From Paraburkholderia sp. BCC1884 (GTDB lineage Bacteria; Pseudomonadota; Gammaproteobacteria; Burkholderiales; Burkholderiaceae), in contig NZ_CAAJGL010000123.1 of the NCBI RefSeq assembly GCF_900996225.1, positions 330,612 through 394,611 on the forward strand: a DNA stretch of 64,000 bases, given 5' to 3'. Position numbers and translations under genes: made by a program. Of the stretch, positions 47,472 through 57,184 are shown piece after piece (position 1 is the stretch's first letter; each line of letters starts with the position of its first letter). The notes under the pieces are model-generated. The model made no database searches, was not told the DNA's origin, and worked only from the letters and a program-made list of their open reading frames with translations.

Positions 47472-49997
47472 ATGGGCGCGCAGGAAATCATCGGGGTAAT
47501 AACCGGCAGGCTCGTCCAGAGTGATCGCCTGCTGAAGCTGGATACGCCACTGGGTAGTAACGTTCTGGTGCCCCAGCGAGTGGTCGGGCACTCACGAATC
47601 GGCCGTCATTACGAATTCACGGTGGATGTAGTTTCCACATCCGACACGGTTGAACTCAAGACGCTGATCGCATAGCCCGTCGCTTTGTGGTTTCAGCAGA
47701 CAGACAAGTCATATCTGCCTCATCACGGTTATGTCCACACCGCTCGCCGCCTTGGATCGGATAGCGGGCTCACGAGCTATCAGATCGGTTTTTCATCGTG
47801 GATGCACTTTCTGCGCTTTCGCAAGGATGCTCGAATCTGGCAGGACAAAGCGGCTGATGAAATCCTGACCGATGTTTGCAACATGCATCCACAGGCGCAA
47901 GGCGCATTCCGGTTCGCCCTGAGCAAACCATTGCCCTCGCGTTCGTTCTGCGTGCAATACGAGGACGACTGGAATTTCGTTTATCGCCTGATGGAAAGCG
48001 AAGGCCTGTCTGGCTACTTCGAGCAGGCCAGCGATGGCAAGTCACATACACTCGTCGTTACCGATGGCCTCGACACGCTCCAGCCGCTTGCACCTCAAAC
48101 TGTCGAGTTCTACCGCGCCGGCATTAATAGCGAAGCCGATGGGCTGGTGCAATGGTCGGGCACCAGAACGCTGCAAAGCACAACTCTTACCACACGCACC
48201 TTCGATTACAAGGCGCCCGCTTCGTCTGCGAATCCGAAGGGCACCAATATCCCGACACTTCCCACTCAGGGAAATCTGCCTCAGCAGGCCGAGGTCTACG
48301 AATACACCGGTGCCTACACATATGGCAAACAGGACCGGGGCGATGCGCTTTCAAAGATCCGCATGGAAGAGTGGGAATCGCGGGCCAAACGTTTCTTCGG
48401 CGCAGGCGCTGTGCGAGGCGCCGACGCCGGTCGCTGGTTTGAACTGGAGGACCACCCTGCCCATACAACGGATAGCGAGCAGAACCGGCAGTTTGCGATT
48501 ATTGAAACCAAATGGGCCATTGAGAACAACCTTCCGGTGTCCAGTCAGGCGGCTGATTTCCCGCATAGTCTGAAGGCGGCGCTTGCGGCGGTTAGAGCGA
48601 ACCAGGCTTCTGAAGAAGGACTCAGGGTTGGACATGCTGACGGCAGTGAAGGCTTCTTCCTCATAGAGATTGAGGCACAACGCAAGCTTGTTCCGTTTCG
48701 CAGCCCGTTTGACCATCACAAGCCGAAGATGCACTTGCAGACCGCGCTTGTCGTTGGTCCGGCCAACGAAGAGGTCTACACAGATTCACTGAACCGTATC
48801 AAGGTGCGCTTCCATTGGGACCGGCTCAATAGCGGCGACGAAAAAGCATCATGCTGGGTGCGCGTCGCGATGTCCGACACGGGTGGCGGATACGGTGGCG
48901 TGCATGTTCCGAGGGTCGGCGAAGAAGTTTTGATTAGCTGGGTGGATGGCGATTGCGACAGGCCGCTGGTCACGGGCCGGGTTTATAACAGCGCGACGCA
49001 ACCGGACTGGCATTCGAACGGCCTGCTGTCAGGCGACAAGTCGAAAGAGTATCAAGGTAGCGGCTACAACCAGATGGTGATGGATGACTCGACGGGGCAG
49101 AACCGCGTTCATCTTTATAGCACCAGTACCAATGCGCATCTACATCTGGGTTACCTGATCAATCAAAGTGGGAACGCTCGCGGAGCATACGTTGGTAGCG
49201 GCTTCGATCTGAAGTCTGACGCTTATGGTGCTGTGCGGGCGGGGCAAGGGTTGTATGTCACCACCTATCCGGTAACCAGCCAGCCACTGGATGCGCGACA
49301 GACAAGCTCGCAACTGGTGAATTCCGAGAGCGTGCTGGAAGCGATGTCCGATGCCAGCACCACGCATCAGGCAGAAAGCCTTAAGGATGGCCACGATTCG
49401 CTGAAGGCGTTCACCGATGCGACACAGAATAGCGTGTCGGGGGCGTCGTCGGGTGGAAACACTGCTGGGGGTGGAACTGGAAGCGCGAATGTGTTCAAGG
49501 AGCCGGTCATGCTCTTTGGTAGCCCTTCTGGTATCGCCCTGTCCACGCAGAAATCAACGCATATTTCCACCGACCAGCATGTCAATCTCGTGAGCGGACA
49601 GAGTACATATGTCGCGAGCGGTAAGTCGTTAATCGGGAGTGTTGCGGAAAAGCTGAGCCTGTTTGTGCAGAATGCTGGGATGAAGCTGTTTGCGGCTAAG
49701 GGCAAGGTGGAGATTCAGGCACATTCGGACAATATTGAAGTGACTGCGCAGAAGACGCTGAAGTTGCTTTCTGCAACTGAAACTATTGAAGCGGCAGCGA
49801 AGCAGGAAATTTTGCTGACGTCGGGCGGCGCTTATATCCGGATCAAAGGTGGCAACATCGAGATTCACGCGCCGGGCAAGATTGATATCAAGGGTAGTCA
49901 GCATAGCTTTAACGGGCCGACCAGTCTCGAAGCACAATTGCCCGTACTCCCGCAAGGCGATGTAAAAATCGGCAATGCATATACCCTTTCGCGATAA
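47472..49997 (+). pseudogene. vgrG: Type VI secretion VgrG spike protein with an internal amber codon
   Basis: The reading frame encodes about 841 residues of VgrG: an N-terminal gp27-like part (GRLVQSDRLLKLDTPLGSN, later YEDDWNFVYRLMESEGLSGYFEQ), a gp5 OB-fold (VRFHWDRLNSGDEKASCWVRV, then HVPRVGEEVLISWVDGDCDRP), and a DUF2345 beta-helix tail to the end. Codon 68 (47673-47675) is TAG where family members have Gln before PVxLW. Both sides are in the same frame, so a single C-to-T change explains it. Without suppression, an N-terminally truncated protein would start at the TTG at 47685 or later. The gene is followed by a cell-wall hydrolase effector. Confidence 0.87.
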
Positions 49998-50002
49998 CAA
50001 CA

Positions 50003-52303
50003 ATGATTATCAGCCCACCCTTCCTGCCCGCGGCGGACACGACCTCCAACAACGCGAACGCGTTAGATCCGATGATGGACCTCGTCGACCAGTACGAACT
50101 GGCGCACGGCATCTATCCCATTGCCTTTGACCGGCGTTGGCATACCGGCAGCCATCTAATGCCATCCACGCAGAATGAACGCGTCAGAGCTATCGCGGAC
50201 GGCGAGGTTATCGCGTATCGCGTTTGTCAGAAAGCGATCGATGGCGGTAGCGGGACGCCGGACAGCAATGCCGGTTTCGTTTTACTCAAGCACACGACCG
50301 AAACGGGCGACGGAAGATCGATCACGTTCTACTCGCTCTACATGCATCTGCTCGAACTGGACGGATACCTGGATCTGGGCGTGCAGGTCAATTCATTGCC
50401 CGAGTACCTACGTGCACCAACGCCCGACGATGGACAATCCGGCGGCGGGAAAAAGGTGTACCGGAAGGACGTATTGGGGCTGCCCGGTCGTTGCCACGGG
50501 CAGATGCACATCCACTTCGAAATATTCATGCTGCCTGCGGATTTCAACGCGTATTTCGGCGGCACGCAACTCGATAACAAGGGGCCAGAAACCGCAACCG
50601 GCAAGGATTACTGGGGGCATACGTACTACATCATTCCAGCAGATCAGACATTTCTAGCGAAGCCGCCCGGGACAGACAATCAAAACAAGCTGCATGGCGT
50701 GCTATTCCAGCCGCTTCAAAGCGGAACTAATCAGGGTGGCGCGCTGCATGTCGAATCGTATTTTCACAAGGGTACGAAATGCACGTCGACATGGCAGGTG
50801 GGAAGCGACGGGGTGCGTACGCTGCTGACGCCACAGCCGGTCAGGGAGGGCGATTACGAATACGACATGTTCGCCCGTGCGACAAAGCTCTATAACGATT
50901 GCCCAAGCGACGGCTACGAGCTGCTGCGGTTCGGGCGCATTCTCGCGGACCAGCCCGTGCTGGCCAACGGCACAGCCGATACGCCCACTGGTGTTGCGCC
51001 TGGCGTGTCGGGCAATCCGCATCCCATCAGCGCGCCTAGCCCTCGTACAACATGGATGCGAGTGACCATCTCTCAAGGGCAGGAAGGATACATCGACGTT
51101 AACGCGGATAGCATCATCAAGCTGTCGGATGCCGATTTCCCATTCTTCACAGGTTGGCAGAAGATCAGCGAAGGCAACACGCCGTTCAGCGACGACGGCA
51201 TGTGCGACGTCGATCAGCTCAGGAAGATCGTCGACGACGTGGCGCCGCAGACAACCGATCCGAACGAGTCTGTCGATGAAGACGCATTGAGCAGTTACGT
51301 GAGGGGACGTGCTGCCATACGCGAGAAGCTGCGCGGATTCATTTGCGAAGCGCCGACTGAATGGGACAGCGCGCACAACGATGCCCGATATGCAAAGCTC
51401 GACGAACCGGATGGCTTCTACGGCAAGCAGAAGAGCACGAATCCCAACGGATATAGTGACTTCCTCGAGTTGCTAAAGAAGTTCCAGTTCTGGGATAAGA
51501 CGGGTTTGCGAGAAGACAAGTTGTGGTTTTTCCATCCGTTGAAGTTTATTCGCCATTTTAGAAAATGTGGATGGCTGAGCCAGGGAGAATTGGCTCAGAT
51601 CTATCCCGAGTCGAATTACACCCATGTCGGCAAGACCGGCGCAGAATATAAAGACCGATATCGCCTAAGCATTAACAAGGTTTTTAGAAAATACGGGCTG
51701 AACAATGAAGTTCGTATGTCGCATTTCTTTGGGCAATCAGCAGTAGAATCGTACTATATGATGGTGGTGCGTGAGTCCTCTGTTGCAATCGGCCATGCCA
51801 TTAGCACTAACCACATTTCCATCATGCCAGAATCCGGCGGCTATCTCCGATCGCCTCCCGCAGCGGCGGCAGCTGTTGCTTACTTTCATATGTACGAAAA
51901 CAATGTCGCTCTGGGCAACACTGATCCTGGGGATGGCGTGAAGTTCCGGGGGCGTGGATTCAAGCAACTGACCGGCCGATATAACTATTCTCAATACTGG
52001 ATGTTCAGAGGATGGTCTGTCGGTGGTCCTTTTAATCATCAGTGGTTCCAGCACATGGTGAATGGCCATTATTTGCCAGGGCCGGTCATCGATCATCCTG
52101 AATCGGTAGGTGATGATGCCTTTAACTGCGTGGATACAGGCGGATTTTTCTGGGCACGCTATACCGTTGCAAGGGCAGCTGACTCAGGTGTGAACCAGGC
52201 GGCGTCGAATGCCGTCGCATCGATCGTTAACCATTACGATCATCAGAGTCCTCCGCTGCGCTGGCAAGAGGCTCAGAATGCATTCAAGGTATTGGGGGAG
52301 TGA
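50003..52303 (+). CDS. Predicted T6SS cell-wall hydrolase effector (M23-like plus GH19-like)
   Basis: A 766-residue protein starting 5 bases after vgrG. The N-terminal part (about 35-180) resembles an M23/LytM endopeptidase: RRWHTGSHL (H47), DGEVIAYRV, YSLYMHL (H115) and HIHFEIF (H169, H171). The first motif is HxGxH instead of the usual HxGxD. The C-terminal part (about 560-760) is a GH19 chitinase/lysozyme fold: FFGQSAVES with a likely catalytic Glu582, and GDGVKFRGRGFKQLTGRYNYSQY from residue 643. The middle has SH3-like spacing but no clear domain. Target is probably peptidoglycan in the recipient periplasm, inferred from position and domains. Confidence 0.8.
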   Translation: MIISPPFLPAADTTSNNANALDPMMDLVDQYELAHGIYPIAFDRRWHTGSHLMPSTQNERVRAIADGEVIAYRVCQKAIDGGSGTPDSNAGFVLLKHTTETGDGRSITFYSLYMHLLELDGYLDLGVQVNSLPEYLRAPTPDDGQSGGGKKVYRKDVLGLPGRCHGQMHIHFEIFMLPADFNAYFGGTQLDNKGPETATGKDYWGHTYYIIPADQTFLAKPPGTDNQNKLHGVLFQPLQSGTNQGGALHVESYFHKGTKCTSTWQVGSDGVRTLLTPQPVREGDYEYDMFARATKLYNDCPSDGYELLRFGRILADQPVLANGTADTPTGVAPGVSGNPHPISAPSPRTTWMRVTISQGQEGYIDVNADSIIKLSDADFPFFTGWQKISEGNTPFSDDGMCDVDQLRKIVDDVAPQTTDPNESVDEDALSSYVRGRAAIREKLRGFICEAPTEWDSAHNDARYAKLDEPDGFYGKQKSTNPNGYSDFLELLKKFQFWDKTGLREDKLWFFHPLKFIRHFRKCGWLSQGELAQIYPESNYTHVGKTGAEYKDRYRLSINKVFRKYGLNNEVRMSHFFGQSAVESYYMMVVRESSVAIGHAISTNHISIMPESGGYLRSPPAAAAAVAYFHMYENNVALGNTDPGDGVKFRGRGFKQLTGRYNYSQYWMFRGWSVGGPFNHQWFQHMVNGHYLPGPVIDHPESVGDDAFNCVDTGGFFWARYTVARAADSGVNQAASNAVASIVNHYDHQSPPLRWQEAQNAFKVLGE

Positions 52304-52304
52304 A

Positions 52305-52781
52305 ATGTTCAGAAAGTTGATTTGGGCGCTATTTTTTGTGAGCGGACTTGCACACGCCGACGACACAATAGTCTCATGCGACGGTGCTTACCAGGCGGAA
52401 ATTTTCAAGCCGGGCGTTCTTATAATCAAGGGGAAAAGTGGCAACTCCGCCAGCGTGAAAATTGGCCATCGTGTTGATGGAGGGAAGTTTAGCCAAGATG
52501 ATACTTATCTGGTTTTGTATGGAATGCCGTTTAAGGTAAGTGCGAAGTCTCCGCAAGCAAACTCCTTGACACTTTACAAGCTAGACCACGAGCAGAAGGT
52601 AGTGACGAAGCAAGTGTACGGTGCGGGAATCTACTCCGCGGATTTCAGCGTAAGCGGGAAGTTCGTTGCGATCACGACACGCCTCGGCGTGGACATTCTC
52701 GATGTGGAACGGGGGTCAATCGCGTCCCACGATCCGGCGTATACCCCGGAATTTCCGCTGCAATCTTGCGATAAGAATTAG
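52305..52781 (+). CDS. Predicted periplasmic immunity protein
   Basis: A 158-residue protein beginning with a signal peptide (MFRKLIWALFFVSGLAHA, cleavage before DDT). The beta-rich mature part has two cysteines that could pair. GGGGGAG and a 1-base gap after the effector stop codon indicate coupled translation. Base composition is visibly AT-richer than neighbouring genes. No family is recognised. A small exported protein right behind a peptidoglycan hydrolase effector is the usual place for cognate immunity, so this is inference from context. Confidence 0.6.
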   Translation: MFRKLIWALFFVSGLAHADDTIVSCDGAYQAEIFKPGVLIIKGKSGNSASVKIGHRVDGGKFSQDDTYLVLYGMPFKVSAKSPQANSLTLYKLDHEQKVVTKQVYGAGIYSADFSVSGKFVAITTRLGVDILDVERGSIASHDPAYTPEFPLQSCDKN

Positions 52782-52784
52782 ACT

Positions 52785-52890
52785 GTATCGATTCAGGAGG
52801 ATCGTCGACCGCGTGGCGCCGCAGGCGACCGATCCAAATGCGTGCGTCGATGAAGGTGACCCGCCGCCCTACATGATGCATATGGCTTGA
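52785..52890 (+). pseudogene. Remnant of a second effector copy
   Basis: This stretch translates to RIVDRVAPQATDPNACVDE and aligns with RKIVDDVAPQTTDPNESVDE of the full effector (near 51213-51290). DNA identity is high over about 75 bases. It ends at a TGA soon after. It is a broken duplicate of the effector middle segment behind the immunity gene. Confidence 0.8.
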
Positions 52891-53325
52891 ACATTGGCAA
52901 TGTCCCAGCTCGGCTATTATTCTCTAGGTGCTCGTAACCGACCGTTCGTTGCGCGCGTGACAGGACTGAGTGCTGACGACCGCAGTGGCTGCCGAGTAAC
53001 CAGTCGACGCGACAGTTGGGATGGCCGTTGCGGGATTAAAAGCGGCCGTCCTGTCGTATCGAGCGCGTTTGGCCGGAAAGGGTCGGCTACGGAAGTTCGG
53101 TTCGACACCTGGCCCGCAAATAATCGGCGGCCGACGAGCTTCCGAGTCCGCCATGGGCGGACAATCGCACGGCCAGTTCGATCGTCGACAATTTCTCTGT
53201 CGGGCCTACCTGCCCACTGCTGGAGTCGCTTGCCGCAACCAGACAGCATTGCCTGGCCACCTGATCTGCGCGAACTCCGGCCGCCTCCCGGGCGTCTTCC
53301 TCAGCATCACCACAAATCCAACGCC
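52891..53325. other. 435-base region after the T6SS module
   Basis: No gene is recognised. The stretch is rich in CGGCC- and CGACG-type words shared with other gaps in this window, and looks like decayed intergenic sequence. It separates the T6SS cargo module from the amidase gene. Confidence 0.3.
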
Positions 53326-54735
53326 TTAAATTACGGGATGCTGGCCGCGAACCGGGCTGACTGATTCAAGCAATGACGCCAGATGGAGGATGGTTGACTC
53401 CGCCTGCCAACTACCAACGATCTGGACGTTGATCGGCAATCCCTCTTTACTCGTACCGAATCGCATTGAAATGCCGGGCAAGCCCGTGACGTTGAGTGGA
53501 ACGGTCGCGCCCTGAAGATACGTCGCGTCGACGGTCTGACCGTTGATCGTAAATGTGTCGACGCCATGTTTGTGCGCCGGGACCGGCAGGACATGGGTAA
53601 TCAACGCGTCATAGTTTTTGAAGTATTCAGCGTAGCCGTCCCGCAGCCGCTCGGCCGCCTGTTCGGCGTCGATGTAGTCCTTCATGGAAGTATCAGGCAG
53701 CGCGAGCATTGTTTTCGCCATCTTGTACAGTTCGTCCTGACCATGCCCCGCCGTGGCTTCCGCAAACGCGGGCTTCATTTCCATGACATGCAGGCGGTTG
53801 AACACATCGAGAGCGAAGTCACGTTCAAGCGCAGGAATACTGACGGGCTCGACGAAGCAGCCTACGCCTTTGAGCGCTTCCGCCGCGGCCCGGACGGTCG
53901 CGGCGACTTCCGGGTCGACCGGTCCGAATCCCGGTTCAACCATCCAGCCTACTCTCAGCTGACGATCCTGCGAGCGGCCGACTCCAGCGTCGAACTGCAC
54001 CGTACTGCTAGCAAAAGCATCCTGGCCGTCGGGACCTGACAACTGTGAGAATGCGAGAGCCAGGTCGCGGATGCTGCGAGCCATTGGACCTACATGCCAG
54101 AATCGGCGCGGTGCACGCGGCCAGATGCCGGTCATGGGTATCCGTCCGTGGGTAGCCTTAAGCGAGACAATGCCTGTCTGCGCAGCCGGTCCGCGCACGG
54201 AGATGGCGAGATCAGTGCCAAGTCCCAGCGGCGACATTCCTGCTGCGATGGCCGCCGATTCGCCGCCGCTTGATCCACCAGGAGTCCTGTCAAGGTCCCA
54301 CGGATTGTTGGAGCGACCGCTAAGGAGGTTGTCGCTCTCGATCCAGTAAGAGAACTCGGGCAGATTGGTTTTTGCCAGCAGGATGGCGCCTGCCTTTTTC
54401 ATGCGTGCAACGCTAACTGCATCGGCGTCAGGGATGCGTCCTTTGAAGATGGGCGAGCCACGTTGTGTCGGCACACCGGCTGTGTCAATCGAGTCTTTGG
54501 CGGTAAAGGGCACGCCATGGAGCGGCCCGAGTTCATGTCCGGCGACCACAGCGGCTTCAGCAGCTTTCGCGGCCTTCATTGCGTCGTCCGCGACGGTAAC
54601 AATCGCGTTGACCTTGGGATCGACCGCTTGAATCCGGTCGAGGTGCGCCCGCACGACTTCAACCGGCGAGATTTCGCGATTACGGATGAGTTCTGCCAGT
54701 CGCGTTGCGTCCTGAAAAAAGATTTCCGAGCTCAT
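53326..54735 (-). CDS. Amidase signature family enzyme (GatA/AtzF-like)
   Basis: A 469-residue amidase from the ATG at 54735 (GAGGAAG upstream). The catalytic Ser-cisSer-Lys triad is visible: Lys in PFTAKDSID (near residue 83), cis-Ser in PGGSSGGESAAIA (near 157), and nucleophile Ser in GTDLAISVRGPAA where most relatives have GGSIR. The enzyme hydrolyses a carboxamide to acid and ammonia; its substrate is unknown. It is divergent from a TetR gene with two operator-like palindromes between them. Confidence 0.92.
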   Translation of the reverse strand: MSSEIFFQDATRLAELIRNREISPVEVVRAHLDRIQAVDPKVNAIVTVADDAMKAAKAAEAAVVAGHELGPLHGVPFTAKDSIDTAGVPTQRGSPIFKGRIPDADAVSVARMKKAGAILLAKTNLPEFSYWIESDNLLSGRSNNPWDLDRTPGGSSGGESAAIAAGMSPLGLGTDLAISVRGPAAQTGIVSLKATHGRIPMTGIWPRAPRRFWHVGPMARSIRDLALAFSQLSGPDGQDAFASSTVQFDAGVGRSQDRQLRVGWMVEPGFGPVDPEVAATVRAAAEALKGVGCFVEPVSIPALERDFALDVFNRLHVMEMKPAFAEATAGHGQDELYKMAKTMLALPDTSMKDYIDAEQAAERLRDGYAEYFKNYDALITHVLPVPAHKHGVDTFTINGQTVDATYLQGATVPLNVTGLPGISMRFGTSKEGLPINVQIVGSWQAESTILHLASLLESVSPVRGQHPVI

Positions 54736-54782
54736 AACTTCCTCTATCAATGGTTGATTGAAACGAAAACGCGATTCTGAAA

Positions 54783-54804
54783 CTACCTAACGTTCGCTAG
54801 GGTG
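54783..54804. promoter_or_regulatory. TetR operator, imperfect copy near the amidase
   Basis: CTACCTAAC (54783-54791) is identical to one arm of the perfect palindrome at 54850-54871; the other arm (54796-54804) is degenerate. It lies 48 bases upstream of the amidase start, where a repressor would block transcription. Confidence 0.65.
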
Positions 54805-54818
54805 AAGCCGTGTAAAAA

Positions 54819-54841
54819 AGCCGACGGTCAGAGGGTCGGCT
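54819..54841 (-). terminator. Hairpin with T6 tract between the two TetR operators
   Basis: A 7-bp stem (AGCCGAC/GTCGGCT, 9-base loop) is followed on the minus strand by TTTTTT. It has the form of an intrinsic terminator directed toward the amidase gene but lies upstream of it. It may insulate or attenuate transcription entering from the TetR side. Confidence 0.6.
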
Positions 54842-54849
54842 GCGGTTAT

Positions 54850-54871
54850 CTACCTAACGTTTGTTAGGTAG
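54850..54871. promoter_or_regulatory. TetR operator, perfect palindrome near its own gene
   Basis: Perfect 9-bp arms CTACCTAAC and GTTAGGTAG with a 4-base centre lie 52 bases before the TetR ATG. This CCTAAC-type dyad is typical of TetR-family sites and supports autoregulation. Confidence 0.78.
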
Positions 54872-54923
54872 AACTTTAGGCGGTACAATCCTTGGGGTCA
54901 ACCTATTTTTACAGAGACCTGCC

Positions 54924-55499
54924 ATGAAGAATCGGGCCATTGGAAGTTCGAGCGACAGAATCGTCGCCGCGGCTACAAGAATGGCGCAGGCCCACGGCTA
55001 CGGCGGACTGAGCATTCGTGACCTTGCGCAGGAGGTTGGTATCAAGGCCGCCAGCATCTACCACCACTTTGCCAGCAAGGCCGACCTCGCCGCGGCGGTC
55101 GCCAGACGTTATTGGGAAGATTCTGCCGCAGTTCTGGAAGCACTGGCGATCGCATCGGCGGATCCGCTCGTCAGCCTGCGTCGATATCCGGAGACATTTC
55201 GCAAGTCGCTTGAGAGCGATAACCGCATGTGCCTTAGCAGCTTCATGGCCGCGGAGTATGACGATCTTCCCGACGGGGTGAAGAAAGAGGTTCAGGCTTT
55301 TGCGGATGTGAATGTCGCATGGCTGGAAAAAAATCTCGGAGAGGCGGGAGTCGTCGACGCGCAGGAGACCCGTCGACGCGCCTGCGCGATCTATGCGGCG
55401 GTCGCCGGTGCACAACTGATGGCGCGTGGTCGCGCAGACATCGCGCTATTTGACGAGCTGATCGAAAGCTACAGGCAAGCCGGGCTGTTGCCTGGGTGA
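54924..55499 (+). CDS. TetR-family repressor
   Basis: A 191-residue TetR protein from the ATG at 54924. The helix-turn-helix LSIRDLAQEVGIKAASIYHHFASKADL lies at about residues 33-60, and a ligand-binding helical domain follows. It is divergent from the amidase, and the two operators in between suggest that it represses both genes until an inducer, possibly the amidase substrate, binds. Confidence 0.92.
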   Translation: MKNRAIGSSSDRIVAAATRMAQAHGYGGLSIRDLAQEVGIKAASIYHHFASKADLAAAVARRYWEDSAAVLEALAIASADPLVSLRRYPETFRKSLESDNRMCLSSFMAAEYDDLPDGVKKEVQAFADVNVAWLEKNLGEAGVVDAQETRRRACAIYAAVAGAQLMARGRADIALFDELIESYRQAGLLPG

Positions 55500-55735
55500 T
55501 GCTTCGGCGGCCGCCTACAGGCGCGACAACTATCGAAACATGCTGCTGAAACGATCATTCGTCGACCGGCATGTTGTCGGCCTTGATCGGCCAATCGATA
55601 ACTTGCCAGGCGCGGGTTTGGCCCCATTGTCAGGCCCATGCGCTCCGCCGCTAAAATCACTCCTCACGTCGCGCTTTTGGGAATTGATGGAACACGGCAT
55701 GGATCATCTACTTGTCATTCAGGGAAGCACAAAAC

Positions 55736-56236
55736 ATGAAGTCCCTTATGCGCTTCTTTACGATCGTCCATGCGCTGATGGCTATTCTCTTCGCCTGCGC
55801 GGCGCTGATGTTGATCGCGATTGCTGCTCACATTGGATCAATTGCATTTGCGAGTCAATGGGACTCGGCGAGCGCGCTATCCGTCATTGAAGCTTTGGGT
55901 GTGCTGGCTGGGGCCGTCGTCGCCTTGCAGATCGCTGAGACCATCGTAGAAGAAGAGGTCATACGGGAGGCTGACGTGAGCGGGCCGACGCGAGTACGAC
56001 GTTTCATGTCGCGATTTCTGGTGGTTGTCGTCGTCGCGCTTGCCATTGAAGGGCTCGTGGCAACGTTCAAAGCGCTTCACCAAGATCCATCGCAGCTTCG
56101 GTATGCGGCCTGGCTGATTGCTTCTACAGCCTTGCTACTTGCTTCCTGGGGGCTGTTCGTCCACCTGAATCGGTCCGCGGAAGAATTAGAGCCCGAGGCC
56201 ATGGCGGAAGCGAAACGAGAAGACAAGAACGTGTAG
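55736..56236 (+). CDS. Hypothetical four-helix membrane protein
   Basis: A 166-residue protein with four hydrophobic segments (near residues 6-38, 50-70, 96-116, 125-148), a basic loop in the middle and a charged C-terminal tail. AGGGA precedes the ATG. I do not recognise the family. It is the only gene in its direction in this stretch and has no obvious partner. Confidence 0.6.
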   Translation: MKSLMRFFTIVHALMAILFACAALMLIAIAAHIGSIAFASQWDSASALSVIEALGVLAGAVVALQIAETIVEEEVIREADVSGPTRVRRFMSRFLVVVVVALAIEGLVATFKALHQDPSQLRYAAWLIASTALLLASWGLFVHLNRSAEELEPEAMAEAKREDKNV

Positions 56237-56389
56237 TAGCTCAGCGCCGAATGTGCTGGCTGAATACACGGCCTCACGCCTCGCTGCGAATGGCCGCTTC
56301 AGAGAAGTACCACTGTCCCTTGTGGTCGGGTACTTTCCATCAGCCGCTGGCGCAGACTGACTCTCCCTTCAATTGGAAGGAGAGTCGTC

Positions 56390-56514
56390 CGCCGTACGAA
56401 AAACCTTCGAGCAGTCCAGCTGCTGCTCGGCCACACCAGACTTGAAAGCACAGTCAGATACTCGGCATCGAAGTCGACGACGCGCTGGAGTTGGCCGAAC
56501 AGACCGGGGTTTGA
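56390..56514 (+). pseudogene. Tyrosine recombinase (integrase) C-terminal remnant
   Basis: Reading RRTKNLRAVQLLLGHTRLESTVRY and, after a one-base deletion, GIEVDDALELAEQTGV to a stop at 56512, this is the last about 40 codons of a phage-type integrase with its HTRxxxTVRY box. The upstream catalytic part is absent and the frame is shifted, so it is a dead remnant. The 154 bases before it hold no gene I recognise. It marks an old integration event next to the cupin gene. Confidence 0.78.
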
Positions 56515-56680
56515 GCGGTAGATCGCCGGACGGCAATTGGTCGCCGTCCGGCCAGTTGCGGTCAGTCGACAGGAAGGTGAGAATCGTCAACAATCTGGTT
56601 ATCTGTTGTTGCTCAATGCTGGAAGCAGTGAAGGTAAGGCAATGCTCTTGCCTTACTGCCCATTTCCATTCGGAGACTAC

Positions 56681-57184
56681 ATGAATACACGGGCTGGCCA
56701 GCTTGCAAGTAAGCTTGTCCGGAACTTCAACGACATCGGGAAGGCGCTCGACGTACGTCCACCGCTCTATGAAAGCCTATGCGCCCGGCTTGCGGTCGGC
56801 ACAGCAGCGAAAAATCTGGGTGCATCGATCGACATCGTCGCTCCAGGTATGCGCTCTTGCCCATATCACTTTCACCACGCGCAAGAGGAAATGTTCATCA
56901 TCCTCGAAGGGAAAGGCACGTTCCGGATCGCAGGAGAACTGCTTCCGGTTCGGGAGGGCGACGTGGTTTTCATTCCGCCCGGTCCAGAGTATCCGCATCA
57001 GATTATCAATTCTTCGAACGAGCCATTGAAGTATCTTTCGATCAGCACACGCGAAGACCCGGAAATTGTCGAATATCCGGATTCTGGCAAATACCAGGCG
57101 ATAGCTCGAGGCGATCACGGAAAAGAAGTTCGTGTGATTCAACGGGAATCAAACTCGCTCGATTATTGGGATGCGGAACCTTGA
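56681..57184 (+). CDS. Cupin domain protein
   Basis: A 167-residue single cupin: motif 1 PYHFHHAQEEMFIILEGKG with metal-type His/Glu residues (near 60-78), and motif 2 EGDVVFIPPGPEYPHQIIN (near 92-110). CGGAGA lies 5 bases before the ATG. Possible roles are sugar isomerase-like, dioxygenase-like or small-molecule binding; the sequence does not decide. It stands alone between the integrase remnant and a gap of 271 bases. Confidence 0.87.
   Translation: MNTRAGQLASKLVRNFNDIGKALDVRPPLYESLCARLAVGTAAKNLGASIDIVAPGMRSCPYHFHHAQEEMFIILEGKGTFRIAGELLPVREGDVVFIPPGPEYPHQIINSSNEPLKYLSISTREDPEIVEYPDSGKYQAIARGDHGKEVRVIQRESNSLDYWDAEP

Noticed and set aside
47472..47675. Separate 67-residue gene before vgrG
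   Set aside because: It is in frame with the longer part and aligns as the VgrG N-terminus; the boundary is just an amber codon.
55540..55890. 116-codon forward frame overlapping the four-helix membrane protein
   Set aside because: It is a shadow in a different frame; the other frame has a Shine-Dalgarno and clear membrane helices.
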